A stretch of 64,000 nucleotides of DNA from Myxococcota bacterium (lineage in GTDB: Bacteria > Myxococcota > B64-G9), in NCBI GenBank assembly GCA_022710975.1, contig JAKLGA010000022.1, positions 20,658-84,657 on the forward strand. Direction: 5' to 3'. Below are positions 43,800 through 52,535 of this stretch, piece after piece (position 1 is the stretch's first letter; each line of letters opens with the position of its first letter). Made by a program: the position numbers and the translations under genes. A model generated the notes under the pieces. That model saw only the letters and a program-made list of their open reading frames with translations. It was not told the origin of the DNA and made no database searches.

Positions 43800-46700
43800 A
43801 TGAAGACCATGACGGGGACACGCGCATTCGCGTGGCTGGCGCTGGCCTGTGCTCTGGCGTCGGGCTGCGGCGGAGAGGACCCGAAGGCCTCGACGGGAGG
43901 ACGCGCGGGTTGGTCCGACCTTCCGGCCAGCGTCCGCCAGACGTTGATCGCGGACCGGATGGCGAGCGCGGGGCCGGACTACGCGGTCCGCGAGCTCGAG
44001 TCGAGACACCCCCTCATGGACCTGAGGACGCGCTTCGAGGCGGAGGGAGTCCAGATCGCCGCCCGGGGTGGGGATCCGGGAGAGCTGAGCCTGCGGCTCG
44101 CGCGCCTGGGCCGGGAGGACGATCTGCGCCCGGTCGGTCCCGCCAGCCCGGCAGCCGAGGGCAACCGGGTGGAGTACCGCCGCGGGGGCGGGCTCACCGA
44201 GTGGTACCTGCACGGCCCGCCCGGCCTGGAGCAGGGCTTCACCCTCGAGCAGCGCCCCGCGGGTGAAGGCGAGCTCGTGGTCGAGGTGGAGCTCGGCGGG
44301 CCGCTCACCCCCCGGCTGGCCGCAGGCGGCCAGGCCATCGAGCTGGTGGATCGGACAGGAACCGAGCGCCTGCGCTATGTCGACCTGTTCGCCCGCGACG
44401 CGGACGGCGCCCCTCTCCCCTGCCACTTGGAGCTCCGCGCCGGCATGGCCCGCCTGGTGGTCGAGGATGGGGGCGCCCGCTATCCGCTGGAGATCGATCC
44501 CCTGGTGCAGACGTTCACCGCGCAGCTCCTCCCAGTCGATGGAACCGGCTACGGCTACTTCGGCCACCGGGTGGCGCTCGACACCGACACCCTGGTGATC
44601 GGAGCTCCGGGGGACGCCGCACACGCCACGATCCCTGGAACGGTCTACGTGTTCGTGCGCGTCGCGGGCGTCTGGTCCCTGCAGGCCAAGCTCCAGTCCG
44701 CTGACGGGGTCGCCGAGGAGCGCTTCGGCAGCAGCGTGGCCGTGTCCGGGAACACCCTGGCTGTCGGCGCGCCCGGCGACAGCAGCCTGCGCGGCTGGGC
44801 CTACGTGTACGTGCGCTCCGGCACCACCTGGACCCGGCAGCAGAAGCTCCAGGCGCCGGACTTCGCCGCCGGCGACACCTTCGGCGACTCCGTGGCCCTC
44901 GACCTGGACACCCTCGCCGTAGGCGCACCCTACGACGACGACGGCGAGGACGACTCGGGCTCGATCTACGTCTTCGTCCGCGCGTCCGGGGCCTGGTCCC
45001 TGCAGGCCAAGCTGGCCGCCATCTACCCGTACGCGGACTACCACATGGGCCGCGCGGTGGCCCTCGACGGCAACACCGTGGCCGCGGGCTGCCCGGCCCG
45101 GAACTTCGTCGAGGTGTTCGTGCGCTCGGGCACGACCTGGTCCCACCAGACGAAGTTCCACGGCTCGGACTCCGTCCAGGGAGACTCCTTCGGCTGGTCG
45201 GTCGCCCTCGAGGGCAACACGCTCGTGGCCGGGGCCCACTACGACGACAACGGAATCGGCTCGGCCTACGTGTTCACGCGCTCCGGGACGATCTGGTCGG
45301 AGCAGCAGAAGCTCACGGACGCCGAGGGCGAGGTGGGCGACAACTTCGGAGAGTCCGCGGCGATTTCCGTGGACACGATCGCGGTGGGCAGCTACCGCGA
45401 CGACGATGGGCTCGGCGAGGCAGGCTCGGCATTCGTCTTCCTTCGCTCGGGCACCACCTGGTCGCTCCAGCAGAAACTGCTCGCGCCCGCGGTCGATGAC
45501 ACGCATCACTTCGGCCACTCGGTGGCTCTCTCGGGGCAGACAGCGGTCATCGGCGCGCCCACCGACCACGCAGCCGGCTTCTATGCAGGCTCGGTCTACG
45601 TGTTCGTCCGCGTCGTGGCGGTCTGGTCGCAGGAGCAGAAGTTGACCTCCTCGGACGGCCGGGCGGGCGACCACTTCGGGGCGGCCGCGGCGGCGTCCGG
45701 GGACACCGTGGTGATCGGCGCGCCCGAGGACGACGATCGCGGCGCGGACTCCGGCTCGGCCCAGGTGTTCGTGCGCTCCGGCTTGACCTGGCCGCGCCAG
45801 CAGGTCCTGCTCGCCCCGGATGGCGCCGCGGGCGACAGCTTCGGCGTGGCGGTGGCCATCTCCGGGGACACCCTGGTGGTTGGCGCGGACGGGAACGCGG
45901 CCAGCGCCTCGCTCTCGGGGGCGGCCTATGTCTTCGTTCGCTCCGGCGCCACCTGGACCCTACAGCAGAAGCTCACCGCGTCCGACGCCGAGGCGAACGA
46001 TCACTTCGGCTGGTCCGTGGCGATCTCTGGAAACACGATCCTGGTCGGCGCTCCGTACAATGACTCCCCCTCCATGTCCGGCTCGGCGTATGTCTTCGTC
46101 CGCTCGGGCGCGGTCTGGACGGAGCAGCAGAAGCTCATCGCCCCCGACGCGGCCGCCAGCGACTTCTTCGGCGCGGTCGTGTCGCTCGACGTGAACTCGG
46201 CGCTGATCGGCGCCTACTACGACGACGACCTGGGCGCCGACTCCGGCTCGACCTACGTCTTCGTGCGCTCCGGGACCACCTGGACCCTGCAGCAGAAGCT
46301 CACCGCCCCGGACGGCGCCGCGGGCGACTGGTTCGGCTATGCCGTGGCCATCTCCGGGGACCGCGCCGCGGTGGGCGCCCCCCGAGACGACGACCTGGGC
46401 GCCAACTCCGGCTCGGCCCATGTGTTCACGCGCTCCGGGACCACCTGGAGCCAGGAGCAGAAGCTCACCGGCTACAACGGCGCCGCGGCCGACCAGTTTG
46501 GATTCTCCGTCGCCCTCTGGAACGACCTCCTGGCCGTCGGCGCCCCCTACATGGACGACCCAAGCGGCATCGTCAACTGCGGCAAGACGGGCTTGTTCTG
46601 GCGGACGGCGGGCGCCTGGGCCAGCCAGTACAACCTGAGCGGTTCCTATCCGAACCCGATGATGGACGGAGACAACTTCGGCAGCGCCGTGGCGCTATCG

Positions 46701-49094
46701 GATGGCCAGGTGGTGGTGGGCGCGCCGAACGACGACTCCTGCAGCCTGGCCGACTCGGGCTCGGCCAAGGTCCTCGGGTTCATACTCGGCGACGGCTCTC
46801 CCTGCCCGGGCAGTCTCCCGTGCGAGAGCGGCTTCTGCGTGGACGGGGTGTGCTGCAACTCGGCCTGCGGAGGAGGGGCGACCGACGACTGCATGGCGTG
46901 CTCCGTCGCCGCGGGCGCGCCTTCCAACGGCTACTGCCAGCACCTGAGCGACGCCGCGGCCCCGACGGTGGTCTGCAGGCCGGCCTCGGACGTGTGCGAC
47001 GCGGCCGAGACCTGCACCTCCCTTCACATGGAGTGTCCGTACGACGACCTGCGGCCCTCGAGCTTCGTGTGCCGCGCGGCTGGCGGCGCCTGCGACCTGG
47101 CCGAGACCTGCACGGGGGGGGCAGCGGCTTGCCCCCCCGACGGCTTCCTGCCTCCTACCCAGGTGTGTCGGATCTCGGCGGGCGCCTGCGACCTGGCCGA
47201 GACCTGCACGGGGACGGGCGTGGACTGCCCCCTGGACGGCTTCCTGCCCGCCTTGACCGGGTGCCGGCCAGCCGCGGGGGTCTGCGACCTGCCCGAGGCC
47301 TGCACCGGCGCGGGTGCGGATTGCCCGCCGGACGGCTTCCTGCCTGCCGACGCGGAGTGCCGCGGCGCAGCAGGTGTCTGCGACCTGCCCGAGAGCTGCA
47401 CCGGCACGGGCGCAGACTGCCCCCTGGATGGCTTCACGCCCGCCTCGGTCGAGTGCCGCGCCTCGAGCGGCGTCTGCGACCTGCCCGAAGCCTGCTCCGG
47501 CGGGAGCGCAGACTGTCCACCGGATGGCTTCCTGCCTGCCTCGACCGAATGCCGGGCGGCTGCAGGGGTCTGCGACCTGGCCGAGAGCTGCTCCGGTTCC
47601 TCCGCGGCCTGCCCCGGCGACGCCTACCAGCTCCAGACGGTTCAGTGCCGGCCTTCCGCGGGGATCTGCGATCTGGCCGAGAGCTGCACCGGCGTCGGCG
47701 CGAGCTGCCCCGCCGACGCCTACCAGGCCGAGAACGTGGAGTGCCGTCCGGCCGCGGGTGCCTGCGACACACCCGAGCGCTGCACCGGCGAGGAGGCCGG
47801 CTGCCCCACCGACGCCCTGCAGCCCTCGGGCTTCGAGTGCCGATCGGCCACTTGCGAGGACGGCGTGGAGACCGACCCGGCCGTCTGCAACGGCCTGGAC
47901 GCGGCCTGCCCGGCCGAGACGACCGCTCCGTGCGCTCCGTTCGTGTGCGGCCCGGATGCCTGCCTGGCTGCCTGCTCGGGTCCGGGCGACTGTTCGGTTG
48001 GCCACCGCTGCGAGGGCGGGAGCTGCGTCGCGGCCGGTGCCCAGGGCGACCCGTGCCTGGCCGCGGCCGAGTGCCAATCCGGCCTCTGTGTGGACGGCTT
48101 CTGCTGCGACACGAGCTGCACGGCCCAGTGCGAGGCCTGCGACCTCGCGGGCGCCGAGGGCGCCTGCGGCCCGGTCGAGGGCGATCCCCACGGCGAGCGT
48201 AGCCCGTGCACCTCGGACGGCTCCGCCTGCGCTGGTGCCTGCGACGGGATCGAGCCCACGGCCTGCGCCTACCCGGGCGCGGAGACGGCATGCCGCGAGG
48301 CCTCATGCACGAACGCCATCGCGGTGCTGGCGGCCACCTGCCAGGGCACCGGCGCCTGCCCGGCCGAGCAGACGCAGGACTGCGCGCCGGCTGAATGCGA
48401 CGGAGTCGTCTGCGGAGGCGGGTGCACCCTGGATACGGACTGTGCAGACCGTCAGTACTGCTCGGCCGGGGTGTGCGTGGACAAGCTCGCCCAGGGCGAG
48501 GGGTGCGCCGGCGATCTCCAGTGCCAGGACGGCCTGTGCGTCGATGGCTTCTGCTGCGACGGCGCGTGCACGGGCCAGTGCGAGGCCTGCGATCTCGCCG
48601 GCTCCGAGGGTGCTTGCGGCCCGGTCGAGGGCGTGCCCCACGGTGGCCGGGCCGGGTGCGCGGGCTCGGGCGTCTGCCAGGGGAGCTGCGACGGCCAGGA
48701 CCCCGAGGACTGCGTCTTCCCCGCGGCGGGCTCGGAGTGCGCGGCCTCGGCCTGCGCGGAGGGGCTGTTCACTCCGGCCGGGACCTGCGACGGCACGGGG
48801 AGCTGCGGAGTGAGCTCGCAACAGCCTTGTGCGCCGTACGCGTGCGGAGACGGAGCTTGCCTTACGGCCTGCACCAGCGACCAGGACTGCGCCTCGGGGA
48901 CCGAGTGCTCCGGAGGAGAGTGCCGCCAGCTCGAGGCCTCGAGCGGCTGCGGCTGCGGGGCCCAGGGCGCGGCATCGCAGCCGACTGCCGGCATCTTCGC
49001 CTGCCTGGCCGCCTTGCTGGTCCTGGCGGGCCTCAGGCTGGGTCACCGGCGCCGGTGGCGGGCTCCACGTCCCTCCGAGGGAGGTCGGTCATGA
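43800..49094 (+). CDS. Giant surface protein: 14 FG-GAP blades, disintegrin-like repeats, MYXO-CTERM
   Basis: A 1764-residue exported protein with a lipobox-like signal (CALASGC). A beta-rich region ending YPLEIDP precedes 14 FG-GAP repeats (residues ~255-990; unit like FGWSVAISGNTILVGAPYND...GSAYVFVRSG), i.e. two seven-bladed integrin-alpha-like propellers, with Asp-rich calcium-loop motifs. Nine 32-residue disintegrin-like repeats follow (~1060-1350), then the shared Cys-rich base and a MYXO-CTERM tail (CGCGAQG, helix, HRRR), which here has about ten extra residues. It overlaps the next gene by four bases (ATGA), so those two are one transcript. Head and stalk resemble eukaryotic adhesion proteins; role inferred as adhesion or recognition. 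Confidence 0.85.
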   Translation: MKTMTGTRAFAWLALACALASGCGGEDPKASTGGRAGWSDLPASVRQTLIADRMASAGPDYAVRELESRHPLMDLRTRFEAEGVQIAARGGDPGELSLRLARLGREDDLRPVGPASPAAEGNRVEYRRGGGLTEWYLHGPPGLEQGFTLEQRPAGEGELVVEVELGGPLTPRLAAGGQAIELVDRTGTERLRYVDLFARDADGAPLPCHLELRAGMARLVVEDGGARYPLEIDPLVQTFTAQLLPVDGTGYGYFGHRVALDTDTLVIGAPGDAAHATIPGTVYVFVRVAGVWSLQAKLQSADGVAEERFGSSVAVSGNTLAVGAPGDSSLRGWAYVYVRSGTTWTRQQKLQAPDFAAGDTFGDSVALDLDTLAVGAPYDDDGEDDSGSIYVFVRASGAWSLQAKLAAIYPYADYHMGRAVALDGNTVAAGCPARNFVEVFVRSGTTWSHQTKFHGSDSVQGDSFGWSVALEGNTLVAGAHYDDNGIGSAYVFTRSGTIWSEQQKLTDAEGEVGDNFGESAAISVDTIAVGSYRDDDGLGEAGSAFVFLRSGTTWSLQQKLLAPAVDDTHHFGHSVALSGQTAVIGAPTDHAAGFYAGSVYVFVRVVAVWSQEQKLTSSDGRAGDHFGAAAAASGDTVVIGAPEDDDRGADSGSAQVFVRSGLTWPRQQVLLAPDGAAGDSFGVAVAISGDTLVVGADGNAASASLSGAAYVFVRSGATWTLQQKLTASDAEANDHFGWSVAISGNTILVGAPYNDSPSMSGSAYVFVRSGAVWTEQQKLIAPDAAASDFFGAVVSLDVNSALIGAYYDDDLGADSGSTYVFVRSGTTWTLQQKLTAPDGAAGDWFGYAVAISGDRAAVGAPRDDDLGANSGSAHVFTRSGTTWSQEQKLTGYNGAAADQFGFSVALWNDLLAVGAPYMDDPSGIVNCGKTGLFWRTAGAWASQYNLSGSYPNPMMDGDNFGSAVALSDGQVVVGAPNDDSCSLADSGSAKVLGFILGDGSPCPGSLPCESGFCVDGVCCNSACGGGATDDCMACSVAAGAPSNGYCQHLSDAAAPTVVCRPASDVCDAAETCTSLHMECPYDDLRPSSFVCRAAGGACDLAETCTGGAAACPPDGFLPPTQVCRISAGACDLAETCTGTGVDCPLDGFLPALTGCRPAAGVCDLPEACTGAGADCPPDGFLPADAECRGAAGVCDLPESCTGTGADCPLDGFTPASVECRASSGVCDLPEACSGGSADCPPDGFLPASTECRAAAGVCDLAESCSGSSAACPGDAYQLQTVQCRPSAGICDLAESCTGVGASCPADAYQAENVECRPAAGACDTPERCTGEEAGCPTDALQPSGFECRSATCEDGVETDPAVCNGLDAACPAETTAPCAPFVCGPDACLAACSGPGDCSVGHRCEGGSCVAAGAQGDPCLAAAECQSGLCVDGFCCDTSCTAQCEACDLAGAEGACGPVEGDPHGERSPCTSDGSACAGACDGIEPTACAYPGAETACREASCTNAIAVLAATCQGTGACPAEQTQDCAPAECDGVVCGGGCTLDTDCADRQYCSAGVCVDKLAQGEGCAGDLQCQDGLCVDGFCCDGACTGQCEACDLAGSEGACGPVEGVPHGGRAGCAGSGVCQGSCDGQDPEDCVFPAAGSECAASACAEGLFTPAGTCDGTGSCGVSSQQPCAPYACGDGACLTACTSDQDCASGTECSGGECRQLEASSGCGCGAQGAASQPTAGIFACLAALLVLAGLRLGHRRRWRAPRPSEGGRS

Positions 49095-52000
49095 GGGCTG
49101 CATCCGGCGCGTTTTCTCTGGCGCTCTGCCTGTGGGTGTTCGCCCTGCCAGCGGCCTCGACGTCCCGGGAGCCGGGCGGTTCCCGCGCCGTGACCTGGCT
49201 CGAGCAGCAGAAGCTCGTGCCCATCCCCTCGGGCCCGGTCGGCGAGGACCACACGGGCCACTCCGTGGCGATCTCGGGGGACACCGTCATCGTAGGAGCG
49301 CACCAGGCGGACGTGGGAGGCCAGACCGATCGTGGCCGGGTGTATGCCTGGGTGCTGAGCGCGGGGAGCTGGGTTGCCCAGGCCTTTCCTGACAGTCCGG
49401 CAGGGGCCAGCGGGCGTTTCGGAGGTTCAGTGGCGATCGTGGGGGACACCGCCCTGGTCGGTGCGCCGGGTCAGAGCAGGGCCTTCGTGTACCTGCGCGA
49501 CGCCGGGATCTGGTCCCTGCAACAGGGCCTGTCGGCCCCGGGCTACTTCGGGAACGCGGTCGCGCTCGAGGATGACCTGGCGGTGATCGGCGCCCCCGCC
49601 GAGACCATCGGAGCCAACGACTACCAGGGCTCGGTCTCCATCTTCACCCGGAGCGCCGGCGTCTGGACCCTTCAGCAGAAGCTCACCGCGAGCGACGGCG
49701 CCGCGGGGTACAACTTCGGATGGTCCGTGGCCGTGTCTGGAGACACCGTGGTGGTGGGATCCCCGTACGCCTCCGTGGGCGCCACGGTCGAACAGGGAGC
49801 GGCCTACGTCTTCGTCCGCAGCGGCGGGATCTGGAGCGAGCAACAGAAGCTGGCCTCCAGCGAGGGAGCGAGCGGGGACCGCTTCGGGGTGAGCGTGGCG
49901 CTGTCCGGCGACACGGCCCTGGTGGGCGCGCACCTGCACCGCGTGGGCGCCAGCGACGCGCAGGGCGCGGCCTACGTCTTCTCGCGCAGCGCGGGGGCCT
50001 GGTCCGAGGCCCAGCAGCTCACCGACTCCATCGGCCAGGCCGGTGACCTCTTCGGGTGGTCCTCGAGCATCTCCGGTGACACGATCGCCATCGGCGCGCC
50101 GACGGATGAACCGGATGGGTCCAACGCAATGATCGGTTCGGCCTCGATCTTCCGTCTCCGCGGCGGCCTGTGGACGCAGCAGCAGAAGGTGACGGCCTCG
50201 GACGGCGCGTCGGGAGACCAGTTCGGTTACTCCATCACGGTGTCTGGCGGATTGGTCGTGGCGGGTGCGCCCTACGACAACGACTACTTCCCCGATCGGG
50301 GCTCGGCCTACGTGTTCCTCGGCCGGCTCGAGCTGGGCGACCCGTGCACCGCGGGCATCCAGTGTCACGGCGAGCAATGCGTGGACGGCGTGTGCTGTGA
50401 CGGCGAATGCGGCGGCGGGCTCCCCTCGGACTGCATGGCCTGCTCCTTCCTCGCGGGTGGTACCTCCGACGGTTTCTGCGGCCCTCTGACCGCGACCGTG
50501 GCGCCCACGATTGTCTGCCGAGAGGCCGCAGGCCCGTGCGACCTCCCGGAGGACTGCACGCCAGCCAGCGCTGACTGTCCGCCGGACGCCCTGCAGCCGG
50601 CGATCACCGTGTGCCGACCGGCTGCCGGTGCGTGCGACACGGCCGAGAGCTGCACGGGCGCTTCCGGCCTCTGCCCGGATGACGTCCTGGCCGCCGCGGG
50701 CGTTCCTTGCCGGGAGGTGGCTGGCCCTTGCGACCTCTCCGAGAGCTGCAGCGGCTCTTCGGCGGCCTGTCCGCCGGACACCTTCCAGCCCGACACCTTC
50801 GAGTGCCGCGCTCCGGCGGCTGCCTGCGATCGGGCCGAGCGATGCACCGGCGGAGGCGCTGCCTGCCCGGCCGACTCGCTGCAGCCCTCGATCTTCGTCT
50901 GCCGCCCGGCCGCCGGTCCGTGCGATCTCGCCGAGAGCTGCAGCGGCTCGGCTGCTGGATGCCCGGAGGACTCCTTCCAGCCGGCGGGTCTGGAGTGCCG
51001 CGTGGCCGCGGGCTGGTGCGACCTGACCGAGCGCTGCACCGGCGCGGGCGCGAGCTGCCCGGACGACTCCTTCCGGTCTTCGACCTACGAGTGCCGCCCG
51101 GCAGCGGGCGTCTGCGACCCCGGCGAGCTGTGCCCGGGAAACTCGCCCGACTGCCCGGCCGACTCGCTGGCCGCGGCGGACACCGCGTGCCGCGCGGGCT
51201 CCTGCACCCACGGCGTGGAGACGGATACGACCTACTGCAACGGCACGACCGTGGACTGCCCGGCCGCGACTACCTCGCCGTGCGATCCTTACACCTGCGG
51301 CCCGGACGCCTGCCTGGCCACATGCTCGGGAGCGAACGATTGCCTCCCAGGCTACCGCTGCGACGCCGGGAGCTGCGTCTCGGCCGGCGCCCAGGGCGCT
51401 CCGTGCCTGGCCGCGGCCGAGTGCCTCTCCGAGTTCTGCGTGGACGGATTCTGCTGCGACGGCGCCTGCACGGGCCAGTGCGAGGGCTGCGATCTCGCGG
51501 GCTCCGAGGGCGCCTGCGGCCCGGTCGAGGGCGAGCCCCACGGCGAGCGGACGCCCTGCGCTGCGGACGGGAGCGTCTGCGACGGGGCGTGCGACGGGAC
51601 CAACCCGGAGGCCTGCGCCTACCCGGGCGCCGAGACCCCCTGCCGCGAGGCCTCGTGCACGGACGCCGTGGCCGTGCTCGCGGCCGCCTGCCAGGGCACC
51701 GGCGCCTGCCCGGCCGAGCAGACCCAGCCCTGCGCGCCTGGCGACTGCGAGGGCGATCACTGCGCCGGCGGCTGCACCCTGGACGGGGACTGCAGCGAGA
51801 GCCAGTACTGCTCGGCCGGGGTGTGCGTGGACCAGCTCGCCCAGGGCGAGGAGTGCGCTGGCGATCTCCAGTGTCAGAACGGCCAGTGCGTCGATGGCTT
51901 CTGCTGCGACGGCGCCTGCGCGGGCCAGTGCGAGGCCTGCGATCTCGCGGGCGCGGAAGGCGCCTGCGGCCCGGTGACCGGCGCGCCCCACGGCGGCCGG

Positions 52001-52393
52001 GCCGCCTGCGCCGGGCAGGGCGCCTGCGCGGGCGCGTGCGACGGCACGGCGCGGGACGCCTGCGCCTTCCCCGCGGCGGGCACGGAGTGCAGCGCCTCGA
52101 CCTGCACAGACGGGGTCCTCACGCCGGAAGGAGTCTGCGACGGCACGGGGAGCTGCAGCGCAGGCGCGCAGCAGCCCTGCGCGCCCTACGTGTGCGGAGA
52201 TGGAGTCTGCCTGACGACCTGCGAAGGCGACCAGGACTGCGCCTCGGGGACCGAGTGCTCCGGAGGAGAGTGCCGCCAGCCCGAGGCCTCGAGCGGCTGC
52301 GGTTGCGGGGCGAACGGCTCGTCCGCCGGCCCGAGCCTCGCCGCGGGAATCCTGCTGGCCGGGCTCCTGCTCCTCCGCCGGCGCCGGGGCTGA
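49091..52393 (+). CDS. Surface protein: 7 FG-GAP blades, disintegrin-like repeats, MYXO-CTERM
   Basis: A 1100-residue protein with a classic signal peptide (WVFALPAAS/TS), not a lipobox. Seven FG-GAP repeats (~30-420) make a single seven-bladed propeller. Seven disintegrin-like repeats (~475-700) follow, then the Cys-rich base and a MYXO-CTERM tail (CGCGANG, helix, RRRRG). Its last ~790 bases match the kelch protein gene exactly. The start overlaps the upstream stop by four bases, and a strong dyad follows its stop. It appears to be a shortened sister of the upstream protein (half the propeller). Confidence 0.85.
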   Translation: MRAASGAFSLALCLWVFALPAASTSREPGGSRAVTWLEQQKLVPIPSGPVGEDHTGHSVAISGDTVIVGAHQADVGGQTDRGRVYAWVLSAGSWVAQAFPDSPAGASGRFGGSVAIVGDTALVGAPGQSRAFVYLRDAGIWSLQQGLSAPGYFGNAVALEDDLAVIGAPAETIGANDYQGSVSIFTRSAGVWTLQQKLTASDGAAGYNFGWSVAVSGDTVVVGSPYASVGATVEQGAAYVFVRSGGIWSEQQKLASSEGASGDRFGVSVALSGDTALVGAHLHRVGASDAQGAAYVFSRSAGAWSEAQQLTDSIGQAGDLFGWSSSISGDTIAIGAPTDEPDGSNAMIGSASIFRLRGGLWTQQQKVTASDGASGDQFGYSITVSGGLVVAGAPYDNDYFPDRGSAYVFLGRLELGDPCTAGIQCHGEQCVDGVCCDGECGGGLPSDCMACSFLAGGTSDGFCGPLTATVAPTIVCREAAGPCDLPEDCTPASADCPPDALQPAITVCRPAAGACDTAESCTGASGLCPDDVLAAAGVPCREVAGPCDLSESCSGSSAACPPDTFQPDTFECRAPAAACDRAERCTGGGAACPADSLQPSIFVCRPAAGPCDLAESCSGSAAGCPEDSFQPAGLECRVAAGWCDLTERCTGAGASCPDDSFRSSTYECRPAAGVCDPGELCPGNSPDCPADSLAAADTACRAGSCTHGVETDTTYCNGTTVDCPAATTSPCDPYTCGPDACLATCSGANDCLPGYRCDAGSCVSAGAQGAPCLAAAECLSEFCVDGFCCDGACTGQCEGCDLAGSEGACGPVEGEPHGERTPCAADGSVCDGACDGTNPEACAYPGAETPCREASCTDAVAVLAAACQGTGACPAEQTQPCAPGDCEGDHCAGGCTLDGDCSESQYCSAGVCVDQLAQGEECAGDLQCQNGQCVDGFCCDGACAGQCEACDLAGAEGACGPVTGAPHGGRAACAGQGACAGACDGTARDACAFPAAGTECSASTCTDGVLTPEGVCDGTGSCSAGAQQPCAPYVCGDGVCLTTCEGDQDCASGTECSGGECRQPEASSGCGCGANGSSAGPSLAAGILLAGLLLLRRRRG
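51551..52340 (+). repeat. 790-base identical segment, copy 2
   Basis: Partner of 42779-43568; see that entry. Flanking codons differ at many positions, so the identity ends sharply, as expected for a recent gene-conversion or duplication tract. Confidence 0.9.
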
Positions 52394-52400
52394 GCCCGCT

Positions 52401-52421
52401 GGACTGTCCACTGGACGGTCC
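52401..52421. promoter_or_regulatory. TGTCCA/TGGACA inverted repeat, site C
   Basis: GGACTGTCCA-C-TGGACGGTCC, a near-perfect dyad centred 72 bases before the -24 GG of the next sigma-54 element. It also lies 8 bases after a stop codon, so a terminator role is possible too. Confidence 0.5.
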
Positions 52422-52480
52422 CGGGGACGGCCGACCCCTCTCGCTCCCTCCGTAACTCCCCGGATTCGCGTCGCGCATCC

Positions 52481-52497
52481 TTGGCCCCGGCCTTGCA
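52481..52497 (+). promoter_or_regulatory. Sigma-54 promoter of the beta-helix protein gene
   Basis: TTGGCCCCGGCCTTGCA, identical in all 17 bases to the element at 43728-43744. The ATG follows about 39 bases later with a CGGAGGGAG site. Confidence 0.6.
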
Positions 52498-52535
52498 TCG
52501 GAGTTCTCCACCGAAACCTGCCTCGGAGGGAGCCC

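Noticed and set aside
43800..52393. The two FG-GAP genes as one gene split by a frameshift
   Set aside because: Both have complete signal peptides and MYXO-CTERM tails and overlap by an ATGA, so they are two genes.
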